From positions 62,001 through 126,000 of the forward strand of contig CANAIC010000160.1 of the NCBI GenBank assembly GCA_947359465.1: a stretch of DNA of 64,000 nt, read 5' to 3'. Origin of the DNA: Metellina segmentata. Taxonomy: Eukaryota > Arthropoda > Arachnida > Araneae > Tetragnathidae. Positions 1 to 10,426 of this stretch are shown in pieces. How positions within the stretch are numbered: position 1 is the stretch's first letter; the number at the start of each line of letters is the position of its first letter. The position numbers and the translations under genes were made by a program. Below the pieces are notes generated by a model. The model ran no database searches. It was given only the letters and a program-made list of their open reading frames with translations, and had not been told where the DNA came from.

Positions 1-632
<632 letters not shown>

Positions 633-864
633 TATATATTTTTTAAGAGTTTGAAAAACTTTTTCACAATGCCATACCTATCGCTTCATGTGCGAGTTCA
701 TTCTCCTCAACTGGCATGGAATAAATATTTGCTTAGTTATTACTTGGGTTCATACTTTAAATTATTTCAACCCCATATTACCACTTTCAAAGTATTTCAT
801 GTTACTAGGTGGTTATTTCAAGGATCATTGATTCGTTTCCATGTGCTAGTGTTATATAATACAA

Positions 865-2761
865 ATGAATCCAGTCCACGTGTTTCTACCCCCCGACGAA
901 CCCCTCTGCAATTTTTTAAAACGCGTCGCCAAAGAAAAGCTCATTCACATCCAAACCGAAAACGTCCATTGCGCATACATTGAGCGCGGATCTTTAGGGT
1001 GTGCTTGTCATTCCCAGGATCAATTGGTAGTGGATGGCAGAAGAATGATTGTTCCCAGACAACGACATGCAGTAACTGGATTCCCTTGTTATGCTCTTCC
1101 TCGCCACTGTACTCTGGATGAAAAATTAACCATTGTCACTTGGTTGACGCGTCACCAATTTTTAACTTTTGGACACCATATTGAAAATGGTTCGCTCGTC
1201 CGATATTTAACACCCAATAAAGTGTTTCGTTCCCGACCCCATACGTACTGTAGCGTGTGTGAAGAGCACGAGTTGGTGGGTGAGCCGGTCTTTTGTTTAA
1301 AAGCAATTGTATTGTCTGCTCAAAACAAAGGTCCCACTGTGGAAAGCGTACTTACTCCTGATGCATCGACCCAGCAAGTATGAATTGCTACATGCCATGC
1401 ACTATGCGAGGGAATGCACCCGTGTGTATATGATGGACAGGTCTCGTCAACGTTATCCCAACCTATTTCAGCATGCTGTAATTAAAGTCCGTCCTGCTAC
1501 TCGGGAGGATTATTACATTCCACCTACCCTGGAATCAGAATGTATTGTGGTAGAAAGCACAAAGTTTGACCGAATTGGATGTCAAATGTTGGGATGTTTC
1601 CCATTTAAAAGTAACGGAATGCCTTGTGAAAAAAACGACCCATTACAATGGACTTTTTTAGGACACGATTTTACGTTATCGTGTCAACCGAGTTGTGCAT
1701 CCTCAAGTATTGACACAGAATGGTGGACCGATAAATGTGTCGTAGTTAATCCGCTCAAAAAGTTATTGGCCATTTTTCCCGAACAAGTGTTTGGCCTTCA
1801 TTCCAAGCATCCTTTGCACGTGGGTTTGGATTGGAAAAACGGTCAAGTGTATTTAAATAAAATATATTGTCAAGCCTATGGTTTAAATTTTAACGGATTT
1901 GATTGCAGTGCATCTACTGGACAGACAATAGGTGAAATTGTGTTTGGAAAAACTGTCTATCGCGCGATCAAAACCGCCTTTATCCAAAAAAATAATGTAT
2001 CACCTCCCACCATTCCTGTTGATGCTATGGACCCAATTGTTCGAGAAGATGATTTAAAGGTGGATAATTCCGACGCATCCCAGCTAGCCAAAGAAATAGC
2101 AATTGAAATTGGAATTGATTTTGGTATTGACATTGCTGCGTATGTGGTGGAAAATGTATTACGAAAACGAGCACCCAAACTTCTTTTGAAAGCTGCGAGT
2201 AGTATACCTATTAAATCAGCATTGATGCAAGCGGTATTACAAAATTCACTGTCCACGAGCATTCGATCACTTGCGACTTTGGGAAAAGTGGTGGGAGGTG
2301 CGGCCAATGTATTTGCAGTGTATAGTGTGATATCAGTGGTGATTGATATTATCGATCCTTTGAATTATGACAGTGTATTAACTGGAAAAATGGTGGAGGC
2401 CATCAACAATCGTCTCGATTATCAATACTTTCAACGGATGGATAATTTTAATCACGAAGTGACCCCTGAATTTGTATGGGATAATGTGTTGGTGAAAGAG
2501 GATGAATCCGATCGGTATGCGTTTATGGCCAGTAAAGTGGAGCAATACTTGTTGGCTCTGCGAGCAGACGATCAAATCCACCATGAACCCAGGCGGACAG
2601 AATTTGACTTTCAACTAACGAAAGAAAAGGATACGACTCGCTGGAATTGGACTATACATGTAGTATTAGTATTGATGTTTTTAATATTTGCAATAATGTC
2701 AATGGGTTGGGTCCATGTATGGGGAATTGTTTTACTAGCTGCTGCATGGTTAATAGGGTAA
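865..2761 (+). CDS. p74: P74 / PIF-0 per os infectivity factor, interrupted by a frameshift
   Basis: P74 is an envelope protein of occlusion-derived-type virions needed for midgut entry. The downstream frame (from about 1370) carries the P74 hallmarks: a GCQMLGCFPF segment, Trp/Cys-rich core, HPLHVGLDW, the KIYCQAYGL/NFNGFDC pair, hydrophobic stretches near 2100-2350, and a C-terminal double membrane segment (about 2650-2760). The upstream frame (865-1383, start ATG 865) supplies about 170 residues, and the total of roughly 630 codons matches the usual P74 length of about 640. The two frames are one base apart and meet near a CCC run at about 1365-1370. This could be a sequencing indel, a true lesion, or two proteins; the first seems most likely. 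Assignment of the second frame is firm, of the first less so. Confidence 0.85.
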
Positions 2762-2820
2762 AGAGAAGGAAACTGTTCTAAAGTTTTGTAGAAATAATTA
2801 AAGTAGTAAGTAAAAAAAAA

Positions 2821-2841
2821 TCAAGATGATTATTGTATTAT

Positions 2842-2912
<71 letters not shown>

Positions 2913-2940
2913 ATAATCATCTTGATTTTTTTTACGTACT
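2821..2940. repeat. Long imperfect palindrome around an A/T block
   Basis: An A31/T33 block (2843-2906) is flanked by arms of about 40 bp that are near-perfect inverted copies (roughly 2800-2842 and 2907-2945), each containing AATCAAGATG. It lies between the convergent 3' ends of p74 and the Arg/Ser-rich gene. Confidence 0.9.
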
Positions 2941-2943
2941 ACT

Positions 2944-4020
2944 TTAATTTCTGCGTCGTTTGATATCGATAACAGTTTGGCGTGGTACTTGATCTCGTTT
3001 TATTGGATGAGATTTTGAGCAATGACTTAACAAATAACGACAGGCTTTGTTGGGAATACGCCGTGTTTGAAACCTACCGTCCTTATTCTTGAATGTTAAC
3101 CGGTGCGGGGAATAATTATATACTAATTCCGAAGGGTTACTACCCCATTTCAGGTAGGAGGAGGGTTGTATTTTAACCTTTCGGGATCGGGACCTGCGAG
3201 GTGATCTTTGGGGAGATGGAGACCTACGAGGTGATCCATTAGGAGATGGAGACCTGCTAGGTGATGGGGACATGCTGGGAGAGGGAGATCTGAACCTTTT
3301 AGACTTTTTTGAGCGACTTTTACGTTTCTTTTTAGATTTCTTTTTTCTACGGTGGATCATAGATGTACTTGGCAGATTTACAAGGTCTGTAGATTGATTT
3401 CTCATTGGAGATCTGCTTCTTGACCGGTTTCTTACTCTATTTGGAGACGTACTCCTCGATCTCATTGGAGATTTGCTTCTTGACCGGTTTCTTACTCTAT
3501 TTGGAGATGTACTCCTCGATCTCATTGGAGATTTCCTTCTTGACCGGTTTCTTACCCTATTTGGAGATGTACTCCTCGATCTCATTGGAGATTTGCTTCT
3601 TGACCGGTTTCTTACTCTATTTGGAGATTTGCTTCTTGACCGGTTTCTTACTCTATTTGGAGATGTACTCCTCGATCTCATTGGAGATTTGCTTCTTGAC
3701 CGGTTTCTTACTCTATTTGGAGATGTACTCCTCGATCTCATAGGGGATCTGCTTCTAGATAGGCTTTTGGATCGCATTGGAGATCTGCTTCTAGACCGGG
3801 ATCTGCTTTTAGACCGAGATCTCATTGGAGACACGCCTCGGCTATTTGTAGACCTTGGAGTTGGAGGTAATAAGCAATTATCAGATGTTAAATCCATAGG
3901 TGTCGAAGGAAATGAAAAATCCAAGTCTGATAAACTAATATCAGGGGTACTTAAAGAATTAAACACGGATCCCAAATCCATTTCAGGAGTATTCAGGGTA
4001 GGAGTAAATAACGTTTCCAT
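2944..4020 (-). CDS. Arg/Ser-rich repeat protein, possible DNA-binding basic protein
   Basis: 358 residues. The N-terminal 60 or so residues are acidic/neutral with TPD and STP motifs. The middle (about 65-210) is a tandem array of SPMRSRSTSPNRVRNRSRSK units encoded by a 60-bp repeat, followed by a Lys/Arg block (KKSKKKRKSRSKKSKR) and SPSPS repeats. The C-terminal 80 residues are non-repetitive and basic. RS/SPR composition resembles splicing-factor RS domains and the protamine-like virion proteins of baculoviruses, but at this length and with a folded tail it is not a simple P6.9. A role in genome packaging or host RNA processing is inference only. Confidence 0.7.
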   Translation of the reverse strand: METLFTPTLNTPEMDLGSVFNSLSTPDISLSDLDFSFPSTPMDLTSDNCLLPPTPRSTNSRGVSPMRSRSKSRSRSRSRSPMRSKSLSRSRSPMRSRSTSPNRVRNRSRSKSPMRSRSTSPNRVRNRSRSKSPNRVRNRSRSKSPMRSRSTSPNRVRNRSRRKSPMRSRSTSPNRVRNRSRSKSPMRSRSTSPNRVRNRSRSRSPMRNQSTDLVNLPSTSMIHRRKKKSKKKRKSRSKKSKRFRSPSPSMSPSPSRSPSPNGSPRRSPSPQRSPRRSRSRKVKIQPSSYLKWGSNPSELVYNYSPHRLTFKNKDGRFQTRRIPNKACRYLLSHCSKSHPIKRDQVPRQTVIDIKRRRN

Positions 4021-4041
4021 TCTCGTATGCCGCCTCTTGTT

Positions 4042-4959
4042 TTAATTATTTATTTGATAAATGTTACCAACCCAGTGTTCCAAATTATACATGGCTGCAG
4101 CTTTACAGGCATCTATAGGTGTGGCAGGAGCAATATACTCTACGTTAAGAACCTTTGTTTTGGGTATATCAAAAGACTGATCAATGCTTCCCGATCTGTA
4201 ATATGGAATAAGGGATATAATCTGTCTGAGGTTTAAAGCATTCCCATATTCAAACGTTTTACAAAAGAGTTGATCTAAACAATTTTGAGTAAGTTGATCA
4301 AAAGCGCGTCGACCACTGTTTTGGGGAAAGCAAATAAACCAACCTTTAATAAATTCCTTGTGAGACAGCATAAAGTCAAAAGCGTCCCAAAAAGCTAAAT
4401 ACATGATGAATGGGTTAGATTGTTGTGTTAAATCTACAACAATATAGGTGTTTTTAGCTTTCAATGTGTTTATACGTTGCCATTGAATGACTAATGTATT
4501 TATTGCATTTATTTGTACATTTTTTATGTTTTGAGTCTGAACAGAATTATCCTGAATTTTAAGTAATTCTTGTGTATCGCGAACCATCGTGGTCAAGCTT
4601 TTAGCATGAAAGTAGGATACATAGGTCCACAATGATTCGGGCCGTGTGGTATAGGTGAAATGACTTGTGAATACTACAAGCCTAGTAGCTTTGGTACTTT
4701 TTTCTAAAAGTTGATACGGTTCAGGCTCCAACACTACAAGTAAATCACATGCATCAACTAATTGGTTAGAATTCACTACACGAATGCGGCCGTCATGTGT
4801 AGATGGACATGAATAGTAGGGTGATTGAATGGCTACGCTCAATTGTGGGTCAGCAGCAAGCATGTCGAAAACCACTCGAGGATTTCTACCCAAATTTCCA
4901 AAGACAACAACATAGTCATGCCTTAAAATAAATTGCAACAAGTCTTGAAGAGAATTCAT
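4042..4959 (-). CDS. Unknown protein, 305 aa
   Basis: Start chosen at ATG 4959, which directly follows AATCAAG at the edge of an A/T block; the longer frame runs through the block and encodes only poly-Lys/poly-Phe. The N-terminal third has alternating hydrophobic strands (DYVVVFGNLG, DLLVVLEPEP, ATRLVVFTSHF) compatible with an alpha/beta Rossmann-like fold, but I find no nucleotide-binding motif and do not recognise the family. It is followed 21 bp downstream on the same strand by the Arg/Ser-rich gene. Confidence 0.6.
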   Translation of the reverse strand: MNSLQDLLQFILRHDYVVVFGNLGRNPRVVFDMLAADPQLSVAIQSPYYSCPSTHDGRIRVVNSNQLVDACDLLVVLEPEPYQLLEKSTKATRLVVFTSHFTYTTRPESLWTYVSYFHAKSLTTMVRDTQELLKIQDNSVQTQNIKNVQINAINTLVIQWQRINTLKAKNTYIVVDLTQQSNPFIMYLAFWDAFDFMLSHKEFIKGWFICFPQNSGRRAFDQLTQNCLDQLFCKTFEYGNALNLRQIISLIPYYRSGSIDQSFDIPKTKVLNVEYIAPATPIDACKAAAMYNLEHWVGNIYQINN

Positions 4960-4963
4960 CTTG

Positions 4964-4966
<3 letters not shown>

Positions 4967-5056
<90 letters not shown>
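4967..5056. repeat. A44/T46 block
   Basis: Lies between two genes on the minus strand, upstream of the 4959 start and downstream of the 5063 stop. GATT at its left and AATC at its right extend the palindrome. Confidence 0.95.
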
Positions 5057-5059
<3 letters not shown>

Positions 5060-5062
5060 CTT

Positions 5063-5638
5063 TTAATTAACACGACGTTCTGGGTGCAACTCCATTATAC
5101 GATACGTGCAACTGCCGTTCAAAATAGCAGCCATTTGCACCATACGGTTTAAAGCTACATCAGCTCTCTGATCGTTTCGTGCCTTGTCTTCATTCAAATC
5201 TTCCATCAAATCTTCCATAAAATCCCTGTCCTGCATTGACAGCTGATAATACTCCCCATCTGATCGCTTTTGTCTTACAAACTCACCCAAATTAAATTTT
5301 TCAGCTCTTCTTCGTTTTTGGGGAGGTAATACTTGCGGTTTTAAATATTTATGAGTACCGGCATCATATATTAATTTGGGGCACGTTTCACTGGGTTCGT
5401 CTTCCCTATTTGCGTTCATACTTTCGTTCGTTTTACGGATTATGTATGCATGCATAAAATAATTGAAATCGTTAGGATAATTTGGAAAAGTCTCACGAAA
5501 TTGTGTTTGCGCTTGAGTCAGCTCATCTGGTTGCAAATTTTGAGGCTCTATTACCTCAGAAAAGATTTTCTGAAATAATATATTGACGCTTTGGAGTTTT
5601 GTTACCATTTCATCGTCGGTTGTCGAATGAGCCATCAT
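5063..5638 (-). CDS. Unknown protein, 191 aa
   Basis: Begins MMAHS; the start at 5638 sits right after AAACAAAG, a motif that recurs before starts in this genome. Mostly helical and charged, with a basic PPQKRRRAEKF cluster near residue 105 that could be a nuclear signal, and an acidic MEDLMEDLNED segment near 145. No recognisable domain. Its start is 9 bp from that of the divergent gene at 5648. Confidence 0.6.
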   Translation of the reverse strand: MMAHSTTDDEMVTKLQSVNILFQKIFSEVIEPQNLQPDELTQAQTQFRETFPNYPNDFNYFMHAYIIRKTNESMNANREDEPSETCPKLIYDAGTHKYLKPQVLPPQKRRRAEKFNLGEFVRQKRSDGEYYQLSMQDRDFMEDLMEDLNEDKARNDQRADVALNRMVQMAAILNGSCTYRIMELHPERRVN

Positions 5639-5647
5639 CTTTGTTTA

Positions 5648-5953
5648 ATGGATCGTTTTCAATCGTACGAAAATATAATTAGGTGTTTGGCGTCACGATC
5701 CATTCACAGTATTGATTTTGACGCGACGACGGTGTGTGTGCGATTTGAAGAGGGTGATGTGTGTACTCAAAAATTTGATTCTGTTTTGAGATCGTTTTTT
5801 ATTATTTTGCAATCTGTACACTGCCAACGGAAGGCTTTTACACCGGATTGCATATCAATACCTCTCGGGCATTTTCAACTATTGGGTTGGCGTGTAGGAG
5901 ATGCTGTATGTTTTCAACTGGACGATGTGGATATATCTATTGTATTTTCATAG
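5648..5953 (+). CDS. Unknown protein, 101 aa
   Basis: ATG 5648 is preferred over an upstream TTG because it leaves a 9-bp gap to the divergent start at 5638. Predominantly strand-forming with five Cys; no membrane segment and no family recognised. The 3' end overlaps the converging gene at 5937 by 17 bp. Confidence 0.5.
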   Translation: MDRFQSYENIIRCLASRSIHSIDFDATTVCVRFEEGDVCTQKFDSVLRSFFIILQSVHCQRKAFTPDCISIPLGHFQLLGWRVGDAVCFQLDDVDISIVFS

Positions 5954-6173
5954 AGGCTAAAATATCATCCATTTTTTCACACGTATACCGGTATTTAAGG
6001 TATTTAAAAATGGTAATGGACATGAGTGCCACGAAAATGACCAGAGTCAATACGATAAAATGAAAACGAAAATTAAACGCTTGGTTTCCAACTATTAGGA
6101 CTCCAATGGAATACAGCAAGCCACCCACTAGGCTAAATATCCCAAAGGGTTCCAAATGAGACACGTTTACCAT
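5937..6173 (-). CDS. Small membrane protein, 78 aa
   Basis: Two hydrophobic segments: about residues 10-29 and 38-60 (HFIVLTLVIFVALMSITIF), with a short charged tail. Overlaps the stop of the upstream same-strand gene by 7 bp, suggesting co-transcription. Small two-pass proteins like this are common in envelopes of nuclear arthropod viruses; no specific homologue recognised. Confidence 0.55.
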   Translation of the reverse strand: MVNVSHLEPFGIFSLVGGLLYSIGVLIVGNQAFNFRFHFIVLTLVIFVALMSITIFKYLKYRYTCEKMDDILASMKIQ

Positions 6174-6502
6174 AGTAACCTACTTTTAGCTGTTACCAAG
6201 TTTTGATATACTTGATTCCAGAAAGCATCATGCAAGACAAATGAATTTTGAAGCTGGTATTGGAAAGACTGAGCGTTTGTTAATATGTGAGCTAATGTCC
6301 AAATAGATTCTTGCATACCGATCAATGGGTTTTGATGAAGAAACTGTTTAAGCTTTTCCCATAAATGGTTCCAAGTAGGGAACAAGGTATTTTTTTGCAC
6401 TTGAAACTCTTGGTATGCGTCTTTATCCAAAATCCCTTGTAGAAAAGTTTCAAGGGCAGTATAAGTCTTTTTCATAATTTCTTCCGACGAGTGTTGATTC
6501 AT
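6167..6502 (-). CDS. Unknown protein, 111 aa
   Basis: Helical, rich in Gln and Trp, without membrane segments or known motifs. ATG 6502 follows AATCAAGTAACA, where AATCAAG directly abuts the T side (minus-strand sense) of the neighbouring A/T block. First gene of a two-gene minus-strand unit with the 78-aa membrane protein. Confidence 0.5.
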   Translation of the reverse strand: MNQHSSEEIMKKTYTALETFLQGILDKDAYQEFQVQKNTLFPTWNHLWEKLKQFLHQNPLIGMQESIWTLAHILTNAQSFQYQLQNSFVLHDAFWNQVYQNLVTAKSRLLW

Positions 6503-6511
6503 TGTTACTTG

Positions 6512-6619
<108 letters not shown>

Positions 6620-6678
6620 AATAGACTTACAACCATGCTACACTTCTCAATCTTTCTTTGGATCTTATAAATTGGGAG

Positions 6679-6873
6679 ATGAATCATCCATTGTTTTCTG
6701 ATAAAGACTGCCAAGATTGGTTGAATCGAAACACTACAACGGATAAGACTACTTGCTGTAATTCGCCAGATATTTTTTCATTTTTAAAGCAGGATCGAAC
6801 TATTGATGAACCACCTAGTCTGTATAGACAATGTAAAAATTGTGGATATACTCTTAAAGTAAAACACAAGTGA
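6679..6873 (+). CDS. TFIIS/LEF-5-type zinc ribbon, 64 aa
   Basis: The C-terminal half reads as a TFIIS C-ribbon: an acidic hairpin (TIDEPPSLYRQ) followed by CKNCGYT, 24 residues after a Cys. In TFIIS the Asp-Glu pair enters the polymerase pore and stimulates transcript cleavage; baculovirus LEF-5 has the same ribbon and acts with the LEF-4/8/9/P47 polymerase. Here the protein is little more than the ribbon (LEF-5 is usually about 260 aa), and the first Cys pair is adjacent (CC) rather than CxxC. ATG 6679 (MNHPLF) is chosen over an upstream non-ATG start. Either a minimal LEF-5 or another TFIIS-like factor. Confidence 0.6.
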   Translation: MNHPLFSDKDCQDWLNRNTTTDKTTCCNSPDIFSFLKQDRTIDEPPSLYRQCKNCGYTLKVKHK

Positions 6874-6881
6874 ATTGCTAT

Positions 6882-7133
6882 TCAAGTATTCCAATATCCT
6901 TTAACGCTGGTCATCAAAGTGTTCAATTTTTCTTCTACCCATTTTCCAGTATTCTTTAAATGCTCGTCATTATAAGATGAAAAGTACATCATGTAAGCGA
7001 CAAGTCCATACGTCAACACAATAAGCAATAAAAATATCCATCGACCCGTTATAGCAGCCACAACACACAATATACAATTGATGTAAATTGATGTATAAAA
7101 CAATATTCCATGAACCATATAGCGTTCATCCAT
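6882..7133 (-). CDS. Small membrane protein, 83 aa
   Basis: Two or three membrane segments (about residues 8-28 and 31-52, rich in Ile/Leu/Val), then an amphipathic C-terminus. ATG 7133 follows TAATCAAG and lies 5 bp after the VP91 stop on the same strand. No family recognised. Confidence 0.55.
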   Translation of the reverse strand: MDERYMVHGILFYTSIYINCILCVVAAITGRWIFLLLIVLTYGLVAYMMYFSSYNDEHLKNTGKWVEEKLNTLMTSVKGYWNT

Positions 7134-7138
7134 CTTGA

Positions 7139-9304
7139 TTATATTTTCATGGCAAGAGAAAAATCAGGGACCGAGTCTTTTAGACCATATGATGCGAATC
7201 CTACAGATTTTTGTGTAAAATCTTTCAGCTTTGGTAAAAAAGCACCTCCAGAATAGGAAACTTCCATTCCACCCTCCTTCAATATCACATCTGGGGGATA
7301 GGTTACTCGATACTCATACTCAATTTCTACCTTATCGTGTAATGTTTCAAGACGGAATGAAGCATTTACACTGATACCTTCTGGGGGGATAGTGATGACT
7401 ACATTGTCAATACGCACCACGGTCGGTTGATCCGTCATACTCTTGATGCGTTTTACTTCGTTTTTCTGAAATTTTGCTTTTGTATGGGCTGGAAAAATAG
7501 CATTCATGCCGGGAGCCATGCAAGCATACCGCTTTCCATCCACCAACCCAATGCCTTGCGTGTCTGAAGAAGGACAAAATACAAAAGGTTGAGACTCATC
7601 ACATGTTGCAAAAACAGTAGTGTCAAACGCAAAATGACCCGATTGAATGTGTTGTCCAGGCACACAATGTTCGGGAACGACGTGCTCCACCTCGCGTTGA
7701 GACCAATAGAGGTATTGATATGGAGTAGTATGTTTTATTAACCGCCGATCGGATTCGCGAAACGTGCATTTGGAACCATCTCGTAACGCAATTTCATACG
7801 GAATTTGTGATAAAAATGGATAAAGTGTACAATCGGGATGACTACATATATTGTACGTTACCAAATAAACATTTTCAGGATCGGTGCAAGGACCGATGAC
7901 AGGTTTTTTCTTATAATCCCAAGGAATCATCCAATTGTCTTCTCGTAAAGAATCCAATTGATATAAATGAATACCCTGATACGAATAAGATTGAGGAATA
8001 CGCGGTCGGCATTCCATGCCATCGAAAAAGTGATTGCCTGGACACGATACCACCTTCTGCGTCGTGCAATCGAAATAGGAAGTGTGTGATCCAGATACGG
8101 GCACGCGGGAAGTGATATCATCACAGGCAGATTCAATCTTGAAACGTTTGCTAATGCGTTGACCCGGTTCGAGAGCTAGTCGCTTTCGAGTGGATCCTTC
8201 ACATGTATATCCCGTCACCAGGTCAAAGCGTTTGGAATGTTTCCAGTTGAGTACATATTTAGTAAATTCATGCACAGGGACGACTAGGTCGGTTTCGCTA
8301 GACTTTACGTTGGTGCAAAATTCCGGAATAGTACATTGCTTTCCGTCAAACACTTGCGGCAACTGTGTTAAATTATCACCTTTTGACAAATAGGAATCCC
8401 ACGCACTAGGACATGTTACCTCATCGACAATTTTATTCCCGCGACATCGTATATAGCCAGGAGAATAAGACAAAGGTCCTACATGCTCTGACTTTGAAGG
8501 TAAGAGTTGATTATCGGGTTGACCCCAACAGGTACTCAATTCACAAGTAAAAGAGTCAATATATCGGTACCAAGGTGGACATGTTTCGAAAACTGGCTTA
8601 CCTTGATGACAGACGAGTAAGGTGCGAGAATCCAACAATTTGGGTTCCGTGTTATATTGACAATAAATAGTTAAATTATCCCGGTCTACACATTTGTCGT
8701 GTACAAAATACCGGTTGGGTGGACAGCTTAGACGGACGGCTGTTTCATGTTTACATTCATAGTAATATTGAAAATTTAAAATGTCAGCAAATAGAGTACC
8801 ATCTTTTTTAGAGGTACAGACATTAATGTCTTGACATTTTTGTTGATGAAAGATTTGACCCGGTCGACACATGTGTAATTGATCAATTGTATCATTTTGA
8901 CACGTGAAATAAAAAACCTGTTTGTTTTGTGATGTATGAGAAGCATTCGGTTCAAAGGAGGGTGGTTGTTGAAATGTAATGGATTTATCGTCATTTTGCA
9001 GATAATCATACAAGGGTCGACCTGTGGCCAGGACATGTGCTCCATCCGGTTGACCATGACACACATCTTGTGGGACAAATTGTTGGCTTTGAATGTTGTA
9101 GTGGTCTGGTAGTGGAACGCTCCACTGTATAGTAGAATTGCTGATAAACTCAAAGTGGGATCCATTGGATTTCAATTCATGTGTAAAGGGTGTGGTGTAT
9201 GGTATCAGCGGATTCGAGGGTTTATTTGCATATGAAGTGCTGGACCACGCAATGTACACGAAATACAAAAGGAATAAAACTATTGTAAACGCTTCAAGAC
9301 CCAT
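7139..9304 (-). CDS. vp91: VP91 / PIF-8, chitin-binding-type capsid and entry protein
   Basis: 721 residues from ATG 9304; the longer frame runs through an A/T block and is not used. An N-terminal membrane anchor (about residues 7-25) is followed by a long Cys-rich ectodomain with several peritrophin-like (chitin-binding type 2) Cys patterns, clearest around residues 70-230, and a Cys-poor C-terminal 150 residues. Size, anchor and Cys layout fit baculovirus VP91 (about 800 aa), which is part of the PIF complex and of the nucleocapsid. The small membrane gene at 6882 follows with 5 bp spacing. Confidence 0.8.
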   Translation of the reverse strand: MGLEAFTIVLFLLYFVYIAWSSTSYANKPSNPLIPYTTPFTHELKSNGSHFEFISNSTIQWSVPLPDHYNIQSQQFVPQDVCHGQPDGAHVLATGRPLYDYLQNDDKSITFQQPPSFEPNASHTSQNKQVFYFTCQNDTIDQLHMCRPGQIFHQQKCQDINVCTSKKDGTLFADILNFQYYYECKHETAVRLSCPPNRYFVHDKCVDRDNLTIYCQYNTEPKLLDSRTLLVCHQGKPVFETCPPWYRYIDSFTCELSTCWGQPDNQLLPSKSEHVGPLSYSPGYIRCRGNKIVDEVTCPSAWDSYLSKGDNLTQLPQVFDGKQCTIPEFCTNVKSSETDLVVPVHEFTKYVLNWKHSKRFDLVTGYTCEGSTRKRLALEPGQRISKRFKIESACDDITSRVPVSGSHTSYFDCTTQKVVSCPGNHFFDGMECRPRIPQSYSYQGIHLYQLDSLREDNWMIPWDYKKKPVIGPCTDPENVYLVTYNICSHPDCTLYPFLSQIPYEIALRDGSKCTFRESDRRLIKHTTPYQYLYWSQREVEHVVPEHCVPGQHIQSGHFAFDTTVFATCDESQPFVFCPSSDTQGIGLVDGKRYACMAPGMNAIFPAHTKAKFQKNEVKRIKSMTDQPTVVRIDNVVITIPPEGISVNASFRLETLHDKVEIEYEYRVTYPPDVILKEGGMEVSYSGGAFLPKLKDFTQKSVGFASYGLKDSVPDFSLAMKI

Positions 9305-9313
9305 CACAACTTG

Positions 9314-9430
<117 letters not shown>

Positions 9431-9474
9431 TCTATAACTATTGAAATTTATTTTCTTTTGCTTCTTTAGCAAAC

Positions 9475-10161
9475 ATGGTAATTCTTTGTGAATTACATAC
9501 ACCTCATGGTATGGTTCGAAAAGAATCCTTTTGTCAACTTTTATCTGAAATCGTAGACGATAGCGCATATATCCACATTGATGTGAAATGCTCGCCCGAA
9601 ACATTAGAACAGATCTGTTCAAGCATAATATCTAAAATTCAACAACAACCCAAGCTTTCATATGTGTTCATGTCCAGCAGTCCAATTTTTTCGTTAATAC
9701 AAGATTTACCTTATTCTGATCAAAGTATTGAATGGATCGAGTATTACGAAAAAAAATTACAAGGTTTAGTTGATAAAATAATTGTATTTGATTATGGGCG
9801 AGAAATTGACAGAGAACTTGCATACAAACAAATTAAATTATTTGATACATTTGAAAAATATAGTTGTTATGTGCACGAATGTAATGAAAAGATAGCCTTT
9901 ATAATTAAAAAGCTTTTTACAGATGCAGAATCCTTTGCTGTTGAACAATTTAAGAAAATACATTATATTTTAATGTATACATTTTATAATTTTAATTATG
10001 TAGATATGCTAATAATATTGAGACATTTTGAGATGGAAACAGCTATGCGTAAATTAGATAATATAATGGATAAAAATGTACGAAATAGTGAATCGGAATT
10101 GGCAAGAAGATGGAAATATATTACTCCAGGATGGTGGAATTGTTACAATAGTGACACGTAG
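9475..10161 (+). CDS. Unknown protein, 228 aa
   Basis: Begins MVILCELHTPHG. The first half alternates hydrophobic strands and helices (SYVFMSSSPIF, DKIIVFDYGRE), suggesting an alpha/beta fold; the second half is helical and Lys/Tyr-rich. No catalytic motif recognised. Bases 10162-10277 after it hold no gene. Confidence 0.55.
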   Translation: MVILCELHTPHGMVRKESFCQLLSEIVDDSAYIHIDVKCSPETLEQICSSIISKIQQQPKLSYVFMSSSPIFSLIQDLPYSDQSIEWIEYYEKKLQGLVDKIIVFDYGREIDRELAYKQIKLFDTFEKYSCYVHECNEKIAFIIKKLFTDAESFAVEQFKKIHYILMYTFYNFNYVDMLIILRHFEMETAMRKLDNIMDKNVRNSESELARRWKYITPGWWNCYNSDT

Positions 10162-10274
10162 TGTCACTGATTAGAGTAATCATTCAAATCTGATGAAGGG
10201 GAAGAATGAGCCAAAAAAGATATCAGGAGGAAGAGTAAAGAGAATTAATGTCATTCACCTTCTATTTCTTACAA

Positions 10275-10277
<3 letters not shown>

Positions 10278-10372
<95 letters not shown>
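10278..10372. repeat. A50/T45 block
   Basis: Upstream of the DNA polymerase gene and downstream of the 228-aa gene, both on the plus strand. Confidence 0.95.
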
Positions 10373-10426
10373 CCTTCGTAATTAAAACCGAGCAGCTACT
10401 CTTGTAGCATACCTATTCACATCACC

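Noticed and set aside
651..983. 110-aa ORF upstream of and overlapping the P74 start
   Set aside because: No domain, unusual composition, and it runs into the P74 frame on the same strand.
4961..5152. ORFs encoding poly-Lys followed by poly-Phe across A/T blocks (also 6505-6714, 13283-13474, 21338-21556 and others)
   Set aside because: They are simple translations of A and T runs and have no coding features; real starts lie outside the blocks.
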